Positions 11,921-29,656 of a stretch of DNA of 64,000 nt are shown one piece after another. Source of the stretch: Marsupella aquatica (Eukaryota; Marchantiophyta). The translations under genes were made by a program, and so were the position numbers. The notes beneath the pieces were generated by a model. The model saw only the letters and a program-made list of their open reading frames with translations. It ran no database searches and had not been told where the DNA came from. How positions within the stretch are numbered: position 1 is the stretch's first letter; each line of letters begins with the position of its first letter. The DNA is taken from positions 30,566,001-30,630,000 of the forward strand of contig OZ316891.1 of the NCBI GenBank assembly GCA_973895155.1, given 5' to 3'.

Positions 11921-14900
11921 ATGACTCAAATGGCAACTCCCCAAACTATGGAGTTCATCAATACCATGTTTCCATCTGGTATTTCATCTTGCTAAACAGC
12001 GTTGATCTTTTTGCAAACTTTCTCTATCCTGAGCATTTCCCGTCCTTTTAGGGACGCAGTTTAGTGTTTGCATTCAGAGTTTAAGCTTGTGAGACGGATG
12101 CAAGAGATTTGGCTTTATCTTCTCATTCCTGAAGGCAGCTGCAATTCCTTTATTTTGTCCAATTACTGCCGAAATGGTTAAATTATTGTATCAGGATGAC
12201 ATGATGTCATTTTTACATGTCATCGAAATTGGTTTCTGTCTGAGCTAGGCATCGCTATGACCTGCAATGATATTGTTGAACTCTCTCGAGTTCTTGCTTC
12301 AGTCAAGGAACTTTATAATCGAACTAGTACTGGATAGGCAAAAACGCTTCATCTAATCTGAAACCTTTGCGTGCAATTCTCCTCGCAAGCTCTACTCGTG
12401 GCTTCTGACCCTCAGCAAATTGTGTTCACTGCTGACTACTCCAGAGGCATCTTTAGTGGGCGTTGAACCCCTAATACACAAGCTAAAGAATGAAATTCGA
12501 CGCGTAGATGCCGAAGTTTTGGCCGCCATTCGTCAGCAGGTTCTCAAAGACGTTGTCTATACTTGCTTCAATTATGCATTAAAGAGAGGAAGGAGCACAA
12601 TTTTATCATGCAAGTGTTTACAATTGCATTCAGCAGAGGCAGCCAATAAGTATTGCAGCCGAAGTGCTTGAAAGTTGTGTTGCAAATGATTCTTTCTTGA
12701 TCCGACCATTCCAACTTTCATTGTTATACAGAGCTCATCTGGATCGAAAGCAAAAGAGGATCTTGCCGCAGCTATGCGTGCTATCCAGGTGCAGACACGC
12801 ACGCTAGAAAAGATCTTCCTATGAGGTCGATCTTTGTCTGTCTTGCTCTCCTCTAGCACGAGACGGCAGCACTGTTTTGACCTTCTTTATGGATGATGTG
12901 AGATAGATTTCCTAGGATTTGCGAATACGGTAGGCTCGAATTAGAATTTGATCGTTTGACTTTCTTTCTGTATGCATCAACTGCTGCTGCAGGAACTATC
13001 TCAAAAAATTAAATTGATCAAAAGTAAGGCAGAGCAGAGCGAAGTAATGGTACAAGAAATTTGCCGAGATATAAAAAAGCTGGACTTTGCAAAGAAGCAT
13101 ATCACCACCACCATAACGGCCCTGCATCGTCTGGCAATGTTGGGTACATGCGTGCTGTATTTCCTCTTCTTCAGAATTGCATCGACAAAACTCTTTGATT
13201 TTCTGATTGGTCTAATTTCTTTGCAAACTCCAGAACAAAGGTTATCTCCCCAATGGCTGTTTGGTGTCATATTTAAGGTTTCTTTTGTGTTTTGCAGTGT
13301 CAGCTGTGGAGCAATTGCAAGGCATGGCTGCAAAACGTCAGTATAAAGAAGCTGCTGGGCAGCTTGAGGTAACACTCTCGTGAAAGCGGCCTTTATGTTG
13401 AGCTCCTGCTGGACGCTGATGCACGTTGTAGATTGAGGGTACTGCGTTGCTGACTGCTGAATGCTGATGCTATGCAGGCAGTGAATCAACTCTGTGGCCA
13501 TTTTGAAGCCTACAGTGATATTGCCAAAATCAGTGAGTTGAGGGAAAAGTTTAAGTCTATCAAGCAAACACTTAAGTCACATGTCTTCTCCGACTTTTCA
13601 AGGTGAGGGACACCTTTTTTCACTGGACATGTAAAAAGTAATTTAAATTAATGAATTCAAATTAGGAACATTCACTGGTTTAATCTTTTGGACACTTTTT
13701 GTATTGTATCTTGTACGCGTTGACTTGTGTTACTATCTTCGTGTTCTTCTGGAGGATTTTTCAGTTGATCTGGGTTTTATTGGTTCTAGCTTTTGAAGTT
13801 TCGGAGTTACGGGTGTCGAAAAATCAAAAGAATTCCAGTTGAGCTCGTGAACAAATCGCGGATGTTGATCACTCCTGCATTTTTAATTAATGCTTTTGTC
13901 GTTGCTGGTTAGATTGGTTTGAATGTACTTAATGTGATGTTGATGTCAAGATGATCTGGAATCTTGGAAGGACGTATATGAGCACCCAGCTGTGACATTC
14001 GAGAACTGCCATCTTTTTTCACTTTATATGATGTGTCCATTTACCCCCGAAAATACTGATTTTTGCACTTACCTTCTCCAAAACCTATGGAATTATTTAC
14101 TCAGCTCTGTACTTGGATAGTGTTGTCTTCTATGCATTTATGTCGGAATCTTCTTGTAACTCACATTCGACACATTCAATTGTTATTTCTTTGATGCAGT
14201 TTGGGGGCAGCAGGATTGAAAGATGATGGTCAACAAATGCAACAATTAGCAGATGCATGCTTGGTAGTGGACTCTCTAGATGAGTCTGTACGTGAGGAGC
14301 TGGTCCGAAATATCTGTAGCAAAGAATTGACGGCTTATCAACAAATTTTTCAGGGGACAGGTTGAACTCAAATAGTCCCTTGCGGACGATAATTCTACTT
14401 CGTTGTCTCTAGCATTTGAAATTGTGACGGGAAATTCATCTTCTTTGCAAGTGCTTGAAAGACTTCTAGCGGTTTTGTCATTTGAGACGATGCTTGCCGT
14501 CGTAAGTTGAATTTTAGAGAAGATTAAAAATGGTTGTGGGTTCGCTTGAAAATATGCCTAAAGCTGTACTCAGCAGCATTAATCGGCTGATTTTGATTCT
14601 TGTAGAGGTGTCAAGGCTAGACAAAGCAGAGCGGCGCTATGCATGGATCAAGAGACAATTGCGAGCCAATGAAGAAATCTGGCAGATGTTTCCACCTGCG
14701 TGGAAAGTTCAATACTTACTGTGCATGCAATTTTGCAAAGTTACACGGTATGCAATAAGTGAACTGCTTGTCTTGGTATTGCTCTAGATCTGAAGCTCTT
14801 GAGTAACAAATCTTTTTATATTACGTTCTAGGCCTTGAGCTTGTGGTCGGGCAATAATTTCATCTGAACTAAACTTCGGACAGTGGTACTTTTGCCTCGA

Positions 14901-17900
14901 CATATAAGCAGAGTCAAATGAAAAGGCACTTGCCACAATCCGGGTATCTTTCATTGGAACGCATAGAAATAATACTGCAGGACCTTCCTGTTGTGCTGCC
15001 TTTTCCACCTGATGGGAGTTGTTTGGGAGTGCTAGGGCACAGCTTATGGAGATTCTTGACACTGCAATGCCTAAGCCAGACGTTGCAACTCTGCTTCAGG
15101 TTAGGATCTCTTGCCTGCCCAGTGCAATGCACATTCGGCCGTTGTGCATTCATTGAAATTTGGACTGGGAAAACCATGCTCTGGATTTCAAATGGAAGCT
15201 CTATTTTGATCTAGTGAGACTTAGTGGAGACCTCAGTGTGAGTGCATGGAGGAATTGAGCCCGTTCATATACCTTTATTCACGAACTTGTGGATCCCTAA
15301 TTCGTGAGACTTCAGAGAGTCAGCCACATTCCGCATCGCACCTGGTAGTCTTGATGCGAGCCTTAGTAACCTGGCTAACTCATCTACTCTCACTATAGTT
15401 TTCCTCTCTGAACTGTAATGCGATGGTGGTGACTGCATTATGGTCCACGTATTTTCTTCTATCTTTGAACGTAGTTTGTACCTTCGTGTATGTATCATGA
15501 GCTTATTGCGTGGGATTCTGTGGTTTTTCACAGGCTTTGCAAAGGACACTTGAATTTGAGCAAGAACTTGCTGAACGCTTTGGAGAGAGTGGCAATACCG
15601 GTAACGCTGACGAAGAAAGCGATGAAGATACTGAAGGTGTTGGAGGAGATGGTGAGTTAACAGCGTCAGCAATCAGAAAGAAGTATCAGAAGCAGCTTGC
15701 ACAAAAGCAGGTTCGAACTATCCTGTTGGAGGACAGATTTCATTAGGTGGTCGGTTTTCTTGAAATGTATTTAATGAAGTACAAAGTGCAAAGATCTTGC
15801 GTACGAAATGACCTGCTGTGTTAGGGCACAAACTTTTTGTCAGAATTCCCACTATTTTTCATAGTTGTTTCGAAGCGGTCTTGGCTCGTCATGACATCAA
15901 AAGCTGCACATATTCTAGGCTGCATGTCTTTCAAAATGTCTTTCCTTCTTCAATGGGATGTCTTTCCTTCTTTGATAGGTTTCTGTACGTGAGGACTGTA
16001 TCTCGTTTTATACGTTGTACCTTTCTTTCAAGTTTCACATTTCTAAGACATATGTGCTCTTGCCAAGCAAGCCTAGTGTGTCTGCTGACTTGCTGCCTGT
16101 GCTCTTTTAGAGGAGCAAAGCAAACACCATAGGAATCAGCAGTTTGTCAAAAGTGTTGAAGCAAGAATCACTGTTATCAATGTGACTCATTTGCGGGTGA
16201 TTGTCATGATGGAACCGTGATGAATTCCTGGGGTTGGTGACAGCATGAGGGAGACACTCAGAAGCAAGTTGCACTCAATGCGGGAAATGCTGTAAGTAAA
16301 TTGGTTTTTTGATGCTTGTATTCTACCTTTCGAGGTTAAATTTTGTTAGGAGCTTCCCTCCTGAGCAGTATCCCTTGCAATTTTCCTACGCTGCCATTTT
16401 TATGCACTTTTGGACAGAAATGATTTGCGGAAGTTTAAACGTACAACTTGAGACTTTTCTGTCGTCCTTTTAATAGCTCGGCACTGCAGGCAGCTATAGC
16501 TAGTTTCAGCTTTAAAGGCACTATATCATCTTGCTTTGAGCCCCACCTCGGTCCCTATGTGGAGCTGGAGGAGAAGACACTTATGGAGACCTTAGAGAAA
16601 CTCATTCAGGTATGCTGCTCTAAGGCTTCTATCTCCGACTGGTGTGCATTTCACCAGTTGCGTTGCCACTCTCCTGTGTTAATTGTACATATTGTTTGGC
16701 TGACCACACATTCATTCCTTCGTCTTATGTGCTCAATATGTATGAAATGTAGGAAAAGACTTGGGACACCGAGGAAGGCAGTCAGACGAACATCCTGAGC
16801 AGCAGCACACAGGTCAGATACCTCATGCTACTGTCTTTCTGATTTGTGGGAATAATTTTGCTGTACAGTTCCTTCCCTTGACTGTTCAGATGCTGAACTG
16901 CTTGATAATATCAGAGAAAGCTGAAAATTTCTCTAATAAAGGTTGATCAAGTCAGCTGTAGTCTGCAGTTACTATTTAAAGTTTGGTTAAATTTACATAT
17001 CATATCAGTAGCACGCGTTTCTTGATAGTGAAGCTGCTGTACATCTTGCGATTTGAGGCTCAAGTGGGGTTTCTTTTGGAGAACAGGTTTTCTTGGTTAT
17101 AAAGAGGAGTTTGAAGCGTTGCAGTGCCCTGACAAGGAACACAACACTTTTTAATCTTTATAAGGTACTTTCTTGTCAGTGATGTTATGGGAAGGCCAAG
17201 GTTTGGTGGCAGGGTTTAGGGATATTTCTAACGTTTCCCTCTCTCCAAACCATCTGTGTTCTTCACTTAGCATTGAGATTATCTTTGAACTAGACTCTAT
17301 GAGCAGGTTTCTTTGGTTACTTATTCAATATTCATTGGGGCGATAAGCATTTGGTCCATATGGGAGGGTGCGGATGATGTTAATGGAGTGGAAAGTTTTG
17401 CGTTGGATGATAACGCATTATTGTTCCCAAAGCTCTATTCAAGAATAATAAAGCTCTCTCGTGGTGTTCTTCGTCGGACAATGTCATCTTCTGAACTTTT
17501 CATCATCGTTACAGGTCTTCCAGCGGATCCTCAATGCCTATGCTGGAAAACTTAGTGCCCGGTTGCCAAGAGGTGGAACAGGACTCGTGGCATCTGCAAC
17601 GGGGACTGAAGGACAAGTGAAGGTATATCACTGATTGGGATATACTTTTTTTGCCTGCCCACTGTCCCTTAAGTACTTTGCAATTTAAAAATGAAGGGAA
17701 TTCCCAGCGGCCGTTTTTGGTTTGATCAGTCAGATGTGTATTTGCCTCCTAATTAATTTGGAATATGAACAGTAGCATGGTACAACGGGAACACATGTCG
17801 ACCATGTACGTGTGTTCCTTTATTGAGATACGAAACTCCACTCATTGCTTACAGTGCCATAATTAATAAATAGTAGTAATCACCCTTTCATCTTCCCAAA

Positions 17901-20900
17901 AGGTTGATGAGCTTGTGACATGTTCTGTCATTTGGATAGTCATCAACGAGCCTTATGATCAATGCTCGTGGACTTGTAGCTTCCGCTACTTCTGTCACTG
18001 AAGAACAAATGAAGGTACATAAATCTGCAATTGACTGCCTTGCAGTTATATTTTAACTCAACAAATAAATGCAGCGGCCATCAGGAGCTAATGAAGAACT
18101 TTGGCTTTCAATTACCACGCGCATTTGAATCCCTTCTTCCAGACTCTCTTGTTACTTTCACATTATCTACCTCAGTGCTTTTGTATAGAACCTTGTGACG
18201 AATGCTCGTGGGCTTGTAACCTCCGCCACATCTACTACATCCGCCTCCTCTGGTTCATCTGGCTCACCAAGGTCATCTGTACCTTTTGTTGCTGATGGGC
18301 CAGTAAAGGTACATATAACAGGTTTTTCAGCGTCTTTGATAAAAGAATATCCTTTCTGATTACGTTTGGTTTACCTTGACACCAAGACCAACCGCAGATA
18401 ATTTATCCAAATCTTTTCTGACTAGAACTGTCTATACCACCTTCTCTTTCTGGGTATATTGATGCTTTTCATCTCACTAGTTTAGATAGGTAAAGAATTA
18501 CACTATCAAAGGAAGTGGGATGGGGTTGGGGGGGGGGGGGGGGGGCGTGTGGAGACTTCGAAACTCGTATTTGGGGTAACGACTCGAAATCTCAAGAATG
18601 CAGTGGAATTATGTCAGTCACTTGGCTGTCTGCAAAATGAAGTAAGACATACGTATGGGACAAGGAGCAGTCGACCAAACTTGCGCATGAAGTTTCAGCA
18701 ATCAACCTGTGTTGATTATTGTATGTTGGGTGAGCGTCCTGGCAGGTGACTGATAAAGACGAAAGAGTCATTTGCTTTATCGTAAACACTGCGGAATACT
18801 GCCATGAGACGGTACGCTTTTTGATCGAGCGAGCAGAATTTTTAAGATTGTCACTTAGTGTATTATCTGCTCCTGTTACTAATTGGTCACATCTCTCACA
18901 GGCAGGGCAGTTGGCTGAGAATATTGCAAAGATCATCGACATTCAATTCTCTGAGAGTATAGATATGTCAGAGGAGCAGGTAATGTGCCCCTACAAGTTC
19001 CCAGTTTTCCTGCATCTCTTGGAAAGTTGATGTAGATGTTGATCTTTTGTTGTGGCTGATTTATGGAAATGTCAAATTCGGAGCTGTTTAGAGTCGACGT
19101 TCAAATTCTGATGACGACAAATTGCTCACTTTGAGTCACCAGGATGAGTTTTCTGGAGTGATTACAAAAGCGTTGTCAACCTTGGTACTGGGTCTGGAAA
19201 ACAAACTGGAGGTGGAGCTTGCAAATATGGCCAGGATGTCATGGTCCACTCTAGAGGGAGTTGGGGACCAATCTGAGTATGACATTCTTCCCCGAAGTAG
19301 ATTCTTAAGTTAGATTGGGGCATACAAACTTGAGGACGATACCCCTTGTGATTAGACTCTCCGTCTTTCCTGTTTTATGCAAGTATCCAATCTTCATGCA
19401 TCAACAGCAGCGTTGATTAGATAGCACATGTTTTGTTAGATTTGGTATGACTTTTAGGGGAAAGATTAATTCCTTCTTAAATCATTTGCAGTTATGTCAA
19501 CGGGATCAGTGCCATACTCTCAAGCAGTGTTCCCACCATTTCTGGTCTACTGTCCAAGCTTTATTTTCAATTCTTTATGGACAAGGTACCTGATATCTGC
19601 ATTCGATGAGTGCTTCGTAGTGATCTTACGCTTTCTGATTTTCTCAAATTCAATTGACAGCCCTGAGTTGAGCCAAAGTCACGGTCGACAATGCTGATAA
19701 GCTTGTGAAGATTGCACTCGCTGTCAAATTGTCTTGTGCCAGGTTTCATACAAAGTTAGCAAGAAGACAGCAGACTGATCTTTCCAAGTTCCTTGGTTAA
19801 TGCAGTTAGCGGCATCTTTTGCCCCACGGTTTTACTCCAATATTTTCAAGTGCAAGCGCATTTCAGAGACTGGTGCTCAACAGGTGAATCGTCATGTTTT
19901 GATTTGAGCTCTCCTTTTGTCCTTGGATGCACGTGCAATTTTGGTTGCCATTTGTACAAATTATCCCATGCAAGTGTTGGTAGGATGCGTCTTTAAAGAA
20001 ATCTCTCTAATAAAAGGTTGCGTTAAATCCTTGCGTATTCTGAGATGTGCACCGGTTCACTGCAGATGCTCCTAGACACACATGCAATCAAGACAGTACT
20101 ATTAGAAGTTCCTGCTCTTTGTGGGCAGGTATTTGCCTCCATATTCCTCATCTAATTCATTTTGCTCTTGCCATCAACCAGATATCTCGTTTTGCTTGCA
20201 TTGATTGTGTTATGAGATCTAACATAATGATAAACTCTAAATAAATAAGTAGAAACTATATTTTGCTGGCACTTATGTCCCATTTCTGTCACTGACACTG
20301 ATGATTTTCCCACTCAAAGTTAGCTGAATAGCACGGAGTTCCAATCTCCGTTATGAAAATTAGCCTCATGTGAAGTATGCCAATGAAATATGGTCTGTTT
20401 TGCTTTAGGTCACCTGTTCAGATTTTAATGGACTAATTGTGTGTTCGAATTTTCTGTGTGTATGCCAGACGCCATCTCCTGCAAGCTACACTAAATACGT
20501 CACGCGTGAGATGGGTAAAGCAGAAGCCCTTTTGAAGGTAATTCCTGTCAGTCTCTTGTAACTTCCTATACGGTGCTTTTGTCATGCGGACCGTTCGGTT
20601 CCTGTAGTACTTGTTGGCGGAGTTTACCGTGACTTTCATTTGTTTTTGTAGGTTATCTTGTCTCCAATGGAGGCGATAGCAGACACATATCGAGCTCTAC
20701 TCCCAGAAGGAACTGCGGTTGATTTCCAGCGAATTCTTGATTTGAAGGTACGTATGGGGCACAATCCAGAACAAGGAATCAGAAAAATTCATACCATTTT
20801 CATTGCCAGCGCAGGTAATATGAATCACGGAATTTCTTGTTGATCTCGAGATCTCCTCCTTGTATTAGACTTCGAACCAAAGATATCCATCCATAGACCA

Positions 20901-21402
20901 GATGCGTACTTGCTTACCATATTCGAAAGATGTAGGAGCTATTGTGAGGCTAGCCCGTCAAAGCCTGAGAAATTCAAGTGGTGATTGTTGAATTCGATCA
21001 TTGGTACTCAATTGCTGGAATCAATTGGTAGTCATTTGCTCTAGTCAATAAGTGAAGTTTTTGATCAAAGCTGGGTCTTGTTGGCAGGGTGTTAGACGAA
21101 ATGATCAACAACCTTTGGTGGATTTATTGAGCAAGCGCGGTCAGGGTAGCGTGCCATCAAGTCCGTCTGTTGTTGGGAGTTCATCATTAGTCAATGCCAA
21201 TCCGCTACTGCAGTCTTCCAGCCATGATGTTAGGGAAGCAATGATGGCCCGCGCAGCAGCACTAGGCAGGGGAGCTATGGCTCAAACTGCGGCAGCAGCT
21301 GTTGTATCCAGTACCGGTCTGAAGCGAATTTTTGCTTTGGCAGAGCAGGCCAAAGAGGGTGCTGCAAAGAAAGATAGCTTTCGAAGGCTATTCAATAATT
21401 GA
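11921..21402 (+). CDS. VPS53: VPS53, subunit of the GARP/EARP tethering complex
   Basis: VPS53 tethers endosome-derived vesicles at the trans-Golgi. Exons: 11921-11978, 12445-12539, 12732-12788, 12993-13143, 13298-13368, 13478-13602, 14200-14360, 14606-14747, 15036-15099, 15534-15710, 16244-16291, 16490-16609, 16753-16812, 17087-17164, 17515-17622, 17940-18014, 18189-18308, 18746-18811, 18902-18979, 19143-19276, 19492-19585, 19806-19883, 20066-20128, 20469-20537, 20652-20747, 21088-21402 (TGA). All phases close. The product is 900 aa, or 835 aa if 17940-18014 and 18189-18308 are skipped; 835 is close to the usual plant length. Landmarks are [92 protein letters not shown] and [20 protein letters not shown]. 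The start is the first Met before the conserved N-terminus, but the frame stays open upstream. The C-terminal exon is Ala/Ser-rich. Confidence 0.95.
17940..18014 (+). other. Extra in-phase VPS53 exon A (75 bp)
   Basis: Flanked by TTTGGATAG and AAG/GTACAT. It reads [20 protein letters not shown] and then EEQMK, in phase 0 on both sides. The GLVASAT core and the terminal Lys match the end of the preceding exon (17515-17622, [14 protein letters not shown]). Other plant VPS53 proteins known to me go directly from that exon to VTDKDERV, so this is probably a lineage-specific exon copy, perhaps alternatively used. Confidence 0.7.
18189..18308 (+). other. Extra in-phase VPS53 exon B (120 bp)
   Basis: Flanked by TTGTATAG and AAG/GTACAT. 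It reads [20 protein letters not shown] and continues with a Ser/Gly-rich insert ending VADGPVK, in phase 0 on both sides. It shares an AATGCTCGTGG core with exon A and the GLV-SAT motif with exon 17515-17622. It is likely a second copy expanded by a Ser-rich tract. Inclusion in the mature transcript is not proven. Confidence 0.65.
18527..18545. repeat. Poly-G tract in VPS53 intron
   Basis: A long G homopolymer in the intron before exon 18746-18811. It could form a G-quadruplex in the transcript, and its exact length is uncertain. Confidence 0.8.
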
Positions 21403-22274
21403 TAGGGTCCGGTCAATTTTGCTCTCTCATTCATCTCTCGTCCTCTCAGGTTTTGTCTAATCAGGAGGATAACGCAAGTTTCTCACACCCCACTTTTTCC
21501 TTGTCTATGTATGTGTTTGCCCACATTGCAATTCGTTCGTAGTTGAAAAGTGGCCAGAAAACTTTTATAGCTTTTGCAGAGATTTTCTCATGGCCTGCCG
21601 TTGCCATTCGATAAGAAATCCACCTTAAACACTCGGCAGTGGGAGCTTCAATCTTCTCTTTAAAGGGAGTAACTAGTTACAGTATTCTGTGCCAATCATG
21701 CCCTTGCAGGACCATAGAGAGTCCCGTGATGGACAGAGCTTTATCTCATTGACGCAGCAGATAGAGATACAGCATCTGATTCAGTGCAGAGTGGAGTCAG
21801 GACAGTCTGCCATCACGCATTTGTGATCCTGTGATAATCACTCATAACGATTTGACATCTTCTGTACATAAAATTTGCTTCCCGATTCTGTATATCTGGA
21901 GGACCACAATGTAATAAATAGTCACTGACTTCGGCTTGGTGTAATCTGTAAGGCCGTTTTTCTTGAGCATTGGGTGAATCTAGTCTCATGCAGAAGGTAG
22001 ACTTAAAGTGAATGTATCAGGTTTATTAGCAGTCTGGATCTGAGTCCAGCTTTAATTGAATTAACGGGACTTGGGTTCGCACCACCAGTAAAGTGTCTGG
22101 ATTGGGATATGATAAGCCCGTCACTTTGATTGGAAGTGCAAAGCTTAAATTTTAAGTCAGATTAAAACTGTTCTGCCCCTCATAGTACTAAATCTGAACT
22201 AAGCTCTAAATCTGAGGTAAACCTCAAGGACTCCGCATACACTGAACCTGCAAGCCCGACCAATTATGCTAACA
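21403..22274. other. VPS53 3' region
   Basis: Contains the 3' untranslated region of VPS53. AATAAA-like signals are present near 21915. No further gene is visible. Confidence 0.5.
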
Positions 22275-22472
22275 GTATAGGTAGGGCAAAAGCATCTTGT
22301 GGACCAATGATGTGGGATGCTAAAAGTATAGGTAGGGCAAAAGCATCTTGTGGCCCATTGATGTGGTATGCTAAAAGTATAGGTAGGGCAAAAGCATCTT
22401 GTGGCCCAATGATGTGGTATGCTAAAAGTATAGGTAGGGCAAAAGCATCTTGTGGACCAATGATGTGGGTGT
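22275..22472. repeat. 51-bp tandem repeat, almost four copies
   Basis: Units start with GTATAGGTAGGGCAAAAGCA at 22275, 22326, 22377 and 22428. The last copy is partial. Copies differ by only a few bases, so the array is young or homogenised. Because 51 is a multiple of three, open frames appear on both strands; these are artefacts of the repeat. Confidence 0.92.
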
Positions 22473-25400
22473 CATCCGCAAAGGAGGAGAAGAGAAGATT
22501 TACCCAGGTGAGGACTGTTGGACACTTGTGCACAAAGTGGTAAGGTTTGGAATGGCAAAACTAAGAGGTTTGCCCAACGGATCTCCTTCATGTGTATATA
22601 GTGTTTGGTGCGTTTGGTGCAAGTTTGAACGTGTTATCTCCAGCTGTTGACAGGAGTGCTCCTTCAACAATGGCCAACTATCTAGCATATTCAATGACTG
22701 CGCAGCCTGACAGGAGCATGTAAGACATAGCCACACGTCCATGGAGTTACCCCAAAAATCTAACCCTCATCAACATTAACTTCCTACCCAACAAAGCTTA
22801 AAATGACATACTAATAATGTTATAAGAAAGGGATAACACATACTCCATAGCTTTACATTTGGCTTTAACAATGCAAACAGACTCTCACATGACAGTTGTC
22901 ATGTAGTTATGTACCCAAGAATTCCTGACGTATGGTTGCACCATGTGGATGACTTTATATTGAGATTGGGTCTTTATATTCTTTATGAGATTATGGAACT
23001 AAAATGTTTGCTCCAGTTTGCTTTACAAGAAATGGGTACCCATTCAGGTATGGGTCCAGTAATCACACATCAAAATGTGGTAATGTATAGTGTACACTTA
23101 GTGATCCAAAGAGAAAATTAGGTTTATTATGGTATGAAGTGATGTCATACTCAGTATATTTGTCATGTTTTTATATGCAATTACCAGGCTGGACCAGGAC
23201 ACGTGTTTAACTTTCCTTCATGGCAGGTAATGGACCCAAGGAAATGTTCAAGTTGACCAACTCAGTTAGTCTACGAATTTAAACCACTTGAAGAGGGGTC
23301 TGGATAATTGCACATCAAATTATGACATATATGGTGTACAATATTGTTCCATAAGGTGATAAACCTTGTTATTTTTTTAAATTAAATAATGCACACAATG
23401 TATTACCACATTTTGATATGTAATTATGGGGACAGAAAGTTATTCTACCATACCATGATACACCTTGTTATTTTCTTTAAATCAAATAATGCATACAAAA
23501 TATTATCACCTTTTGATGTGTAATTATTACATGGGCTATATATATTATCACATTATGTGTCATACTTGCATGGCTTGAAGCTAAGTATATTATCACATAT
23601 TTTGATGTGTCACGTGCATGGCTTGAAGAGGTGGTACCCTCCGATGAATCCTCAAGCTTACGTTTGCTTCACAGTATAGCTCACAGCAAATTAATAATAT
23701 TTTATCATGCAGGACGATATCTCAAGGTCATTGCGTACGTAACGGACTTAGTTTCAGCTTCATTGACTGGACTGCATAGTAGATTGAGCAATGAGGACAG
23801 ATTGCCCGGCATCGTAGCGTGCACACGACCGCTTGGCAACAATAATAGTTGGAGCGGACGAAGTCTAACCAAAATGCCTATGTCTCCTCACACGCTTTGA
23901 AAGTAGAGCTGTCGATCACCTTCAATTCTAACGTGACCCATTCTGCGCCTTGACATTCATCCTGACCTCACGGAATTCGGCTTCATCTCAATTGATTCTC
24001 AACTATCCGAGGGTTCTGTCCTAGATACTGCTGGCCAATGCAGTCTGGCTGGGTCCCAGAGAAGGTATTAACGATGTTCAATTCCGGGATGGGAAAGGTC
24101 TTAGAAGTTGCTGAAACTAACGATATAATGCAACATCATGTACTATCAATTTTAATTTTAATCCGAATTCATGAGTCTGTTCACTTAGGCCTCTCAATGG
24201 GTTTCCAATAGGCAATAAGTCTCTTGAGCTGCAGGATGATGCGTTGAACGAACGACAATCTCATGTGTTGTAGTTGCTCCTGGGATTCTCCCTCCACGCC
24301 CTAGTAGTGAGTTCTCAGGATTCAAGCTGGCTCGATGAGCAATGGACTGTATCTCGAGTTTTTGTTGTTTAGAACATATATCTTCGTTTGGAATTATCTT
24401 CCATTGCATGATATGAGAGAGTGTCGATGATGTCGTCTCACCAGCGGAGAAACGAGACACTTACGTGATTGACGGAATTGATTTTCGTCATTGTTGAGAC
24501 GCGTGATTGTGAACGTACATAATGTTCTATTAAATTTACTCGTTAGCCATTCTCTTCTGCCCGCTCTTCTGTAGACAAAGACAACTAAGATTTGAATAAA
24601 AGTGTACATTTCGTGGCAGCCATGAATGTGAGATGTACGTCCATGACTCCGTCCAATTGATCTGAGAAACCTTCAGAGCTGGGCGGAAAAACCGGGTGGA
24701 AAATTAAGATAGATACGGAGCGAAGAGGAAACAAACATCCCACAGTTGTCGAGCGACTTATTGCTGACTTCGCGCTTGACTACACATGTCCTAACTAGGA
24801 CACGTGCCTCAGATCTACGGATCATGTGAGACATCGACGGTGGATTCGACAACGTTAATCATCAGAGACATTTCGGCCTCCCAGGTGCTGTACGCTCCAT
24901 GGGACCGCATTGTAATCACGGAGACCCCGACCCCAGTGTCCCACAGTTCTGGGCCTGTAGAGTTAGCGGATTACTCTTAGCGTGGATCTACTCGGACAGT
25001 TTTGTCAGCGGGGCCCTCCTCCAAAACTGCTCCGTGAGAACCGCTACCCTATCTCAATCGCCGCGGGCCCCCCCAGAGTTCGGGACCGTCGATTACTTGA
25101 ATCCACGGCCAAGAGAGTCCCGTAGGTAGGCCAACCGCTCCGTCCGAGACGGCGGTAGGCTAACTTATCCGTGGCTTAGGGCCGTGGGGGGCTCTCGTCC
25201 CGGGCTCCATGCCAACCTCTCCTTTTGGTCCGTCTTGTCTTGGTGGAGGAGAGGACGACGTTTTCCTTCGAAGATAGAAAGCAAAGTAACGCAATTCTGC
25301 GATTCTGCGTGAGGCCGTGACAACTCTCTCGTCCACTGTGGAGAGCCCGTCGTCGAGAGTCATTTGGTCGAGAGGATTGGCAATTTGGCGGAAACGAGCT

Positions 25401-25753
25401 TTCGATTTCTTCGGATGCGGTGACAGAATCGAGGGAATTTTCTGTCTGGGACTCCCGTTGCGGCTTGGACGGATTCGGGCTTGTCGTGGCAGAGCGTTTC
25501 GGTGGGAATTGGAAGCTCTGTTTTCGACCGATCTTGGCGGGGTGGCGTTTGAAATGCCGCTGAGGAAGGTCCGTTATGTGGCTTCTTCGTGCATCGTAGC
25601 TGTCTATGCCTAGAGAAGCGCGTCTCCAGCGCGTTGCATTGTGTGCGGCGCTGTGCTCGTATGTGAGACATTCCCGTGGAGAATTAGTGACTCGGAGTGA
25701 GCATTTTGAATCGGGCAGCTCAGAGAGACGGAGAGACAGAAACGACTGAAAAC
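22473..25753. other. Gene-poor stretch upstream of FBPase
   Basis: About 23340-23630 is AT-rich with diverged direct repeats: a segment starting ACCTTGTTATTTT occurs near 23364 and 23462, and a GCATGGCTTGAAG motif at 23568 and 23616. From about 24650 the base composition becomes GC-rich, and 24880-25740 probably holds the FBPase promoter and 5' untranslated region. The small frames here, including a 98-codon one near 23607 and a 208-codon antisense frame at 25176-25802, show no conserved features. Confidence 0.45.

Positions 25754-29656
<3,903 letters not shown>

Noticed and set aside
13001-13567. 188-codon minus-strand frame
   Set aside because: Antisense of VPS53 exons 4 to 6 and their introns.
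22264-22543. Open frames with repeated 17-residue units on both strands
   Set aside because: Follow automatically from the 51-bp tandem repeat.
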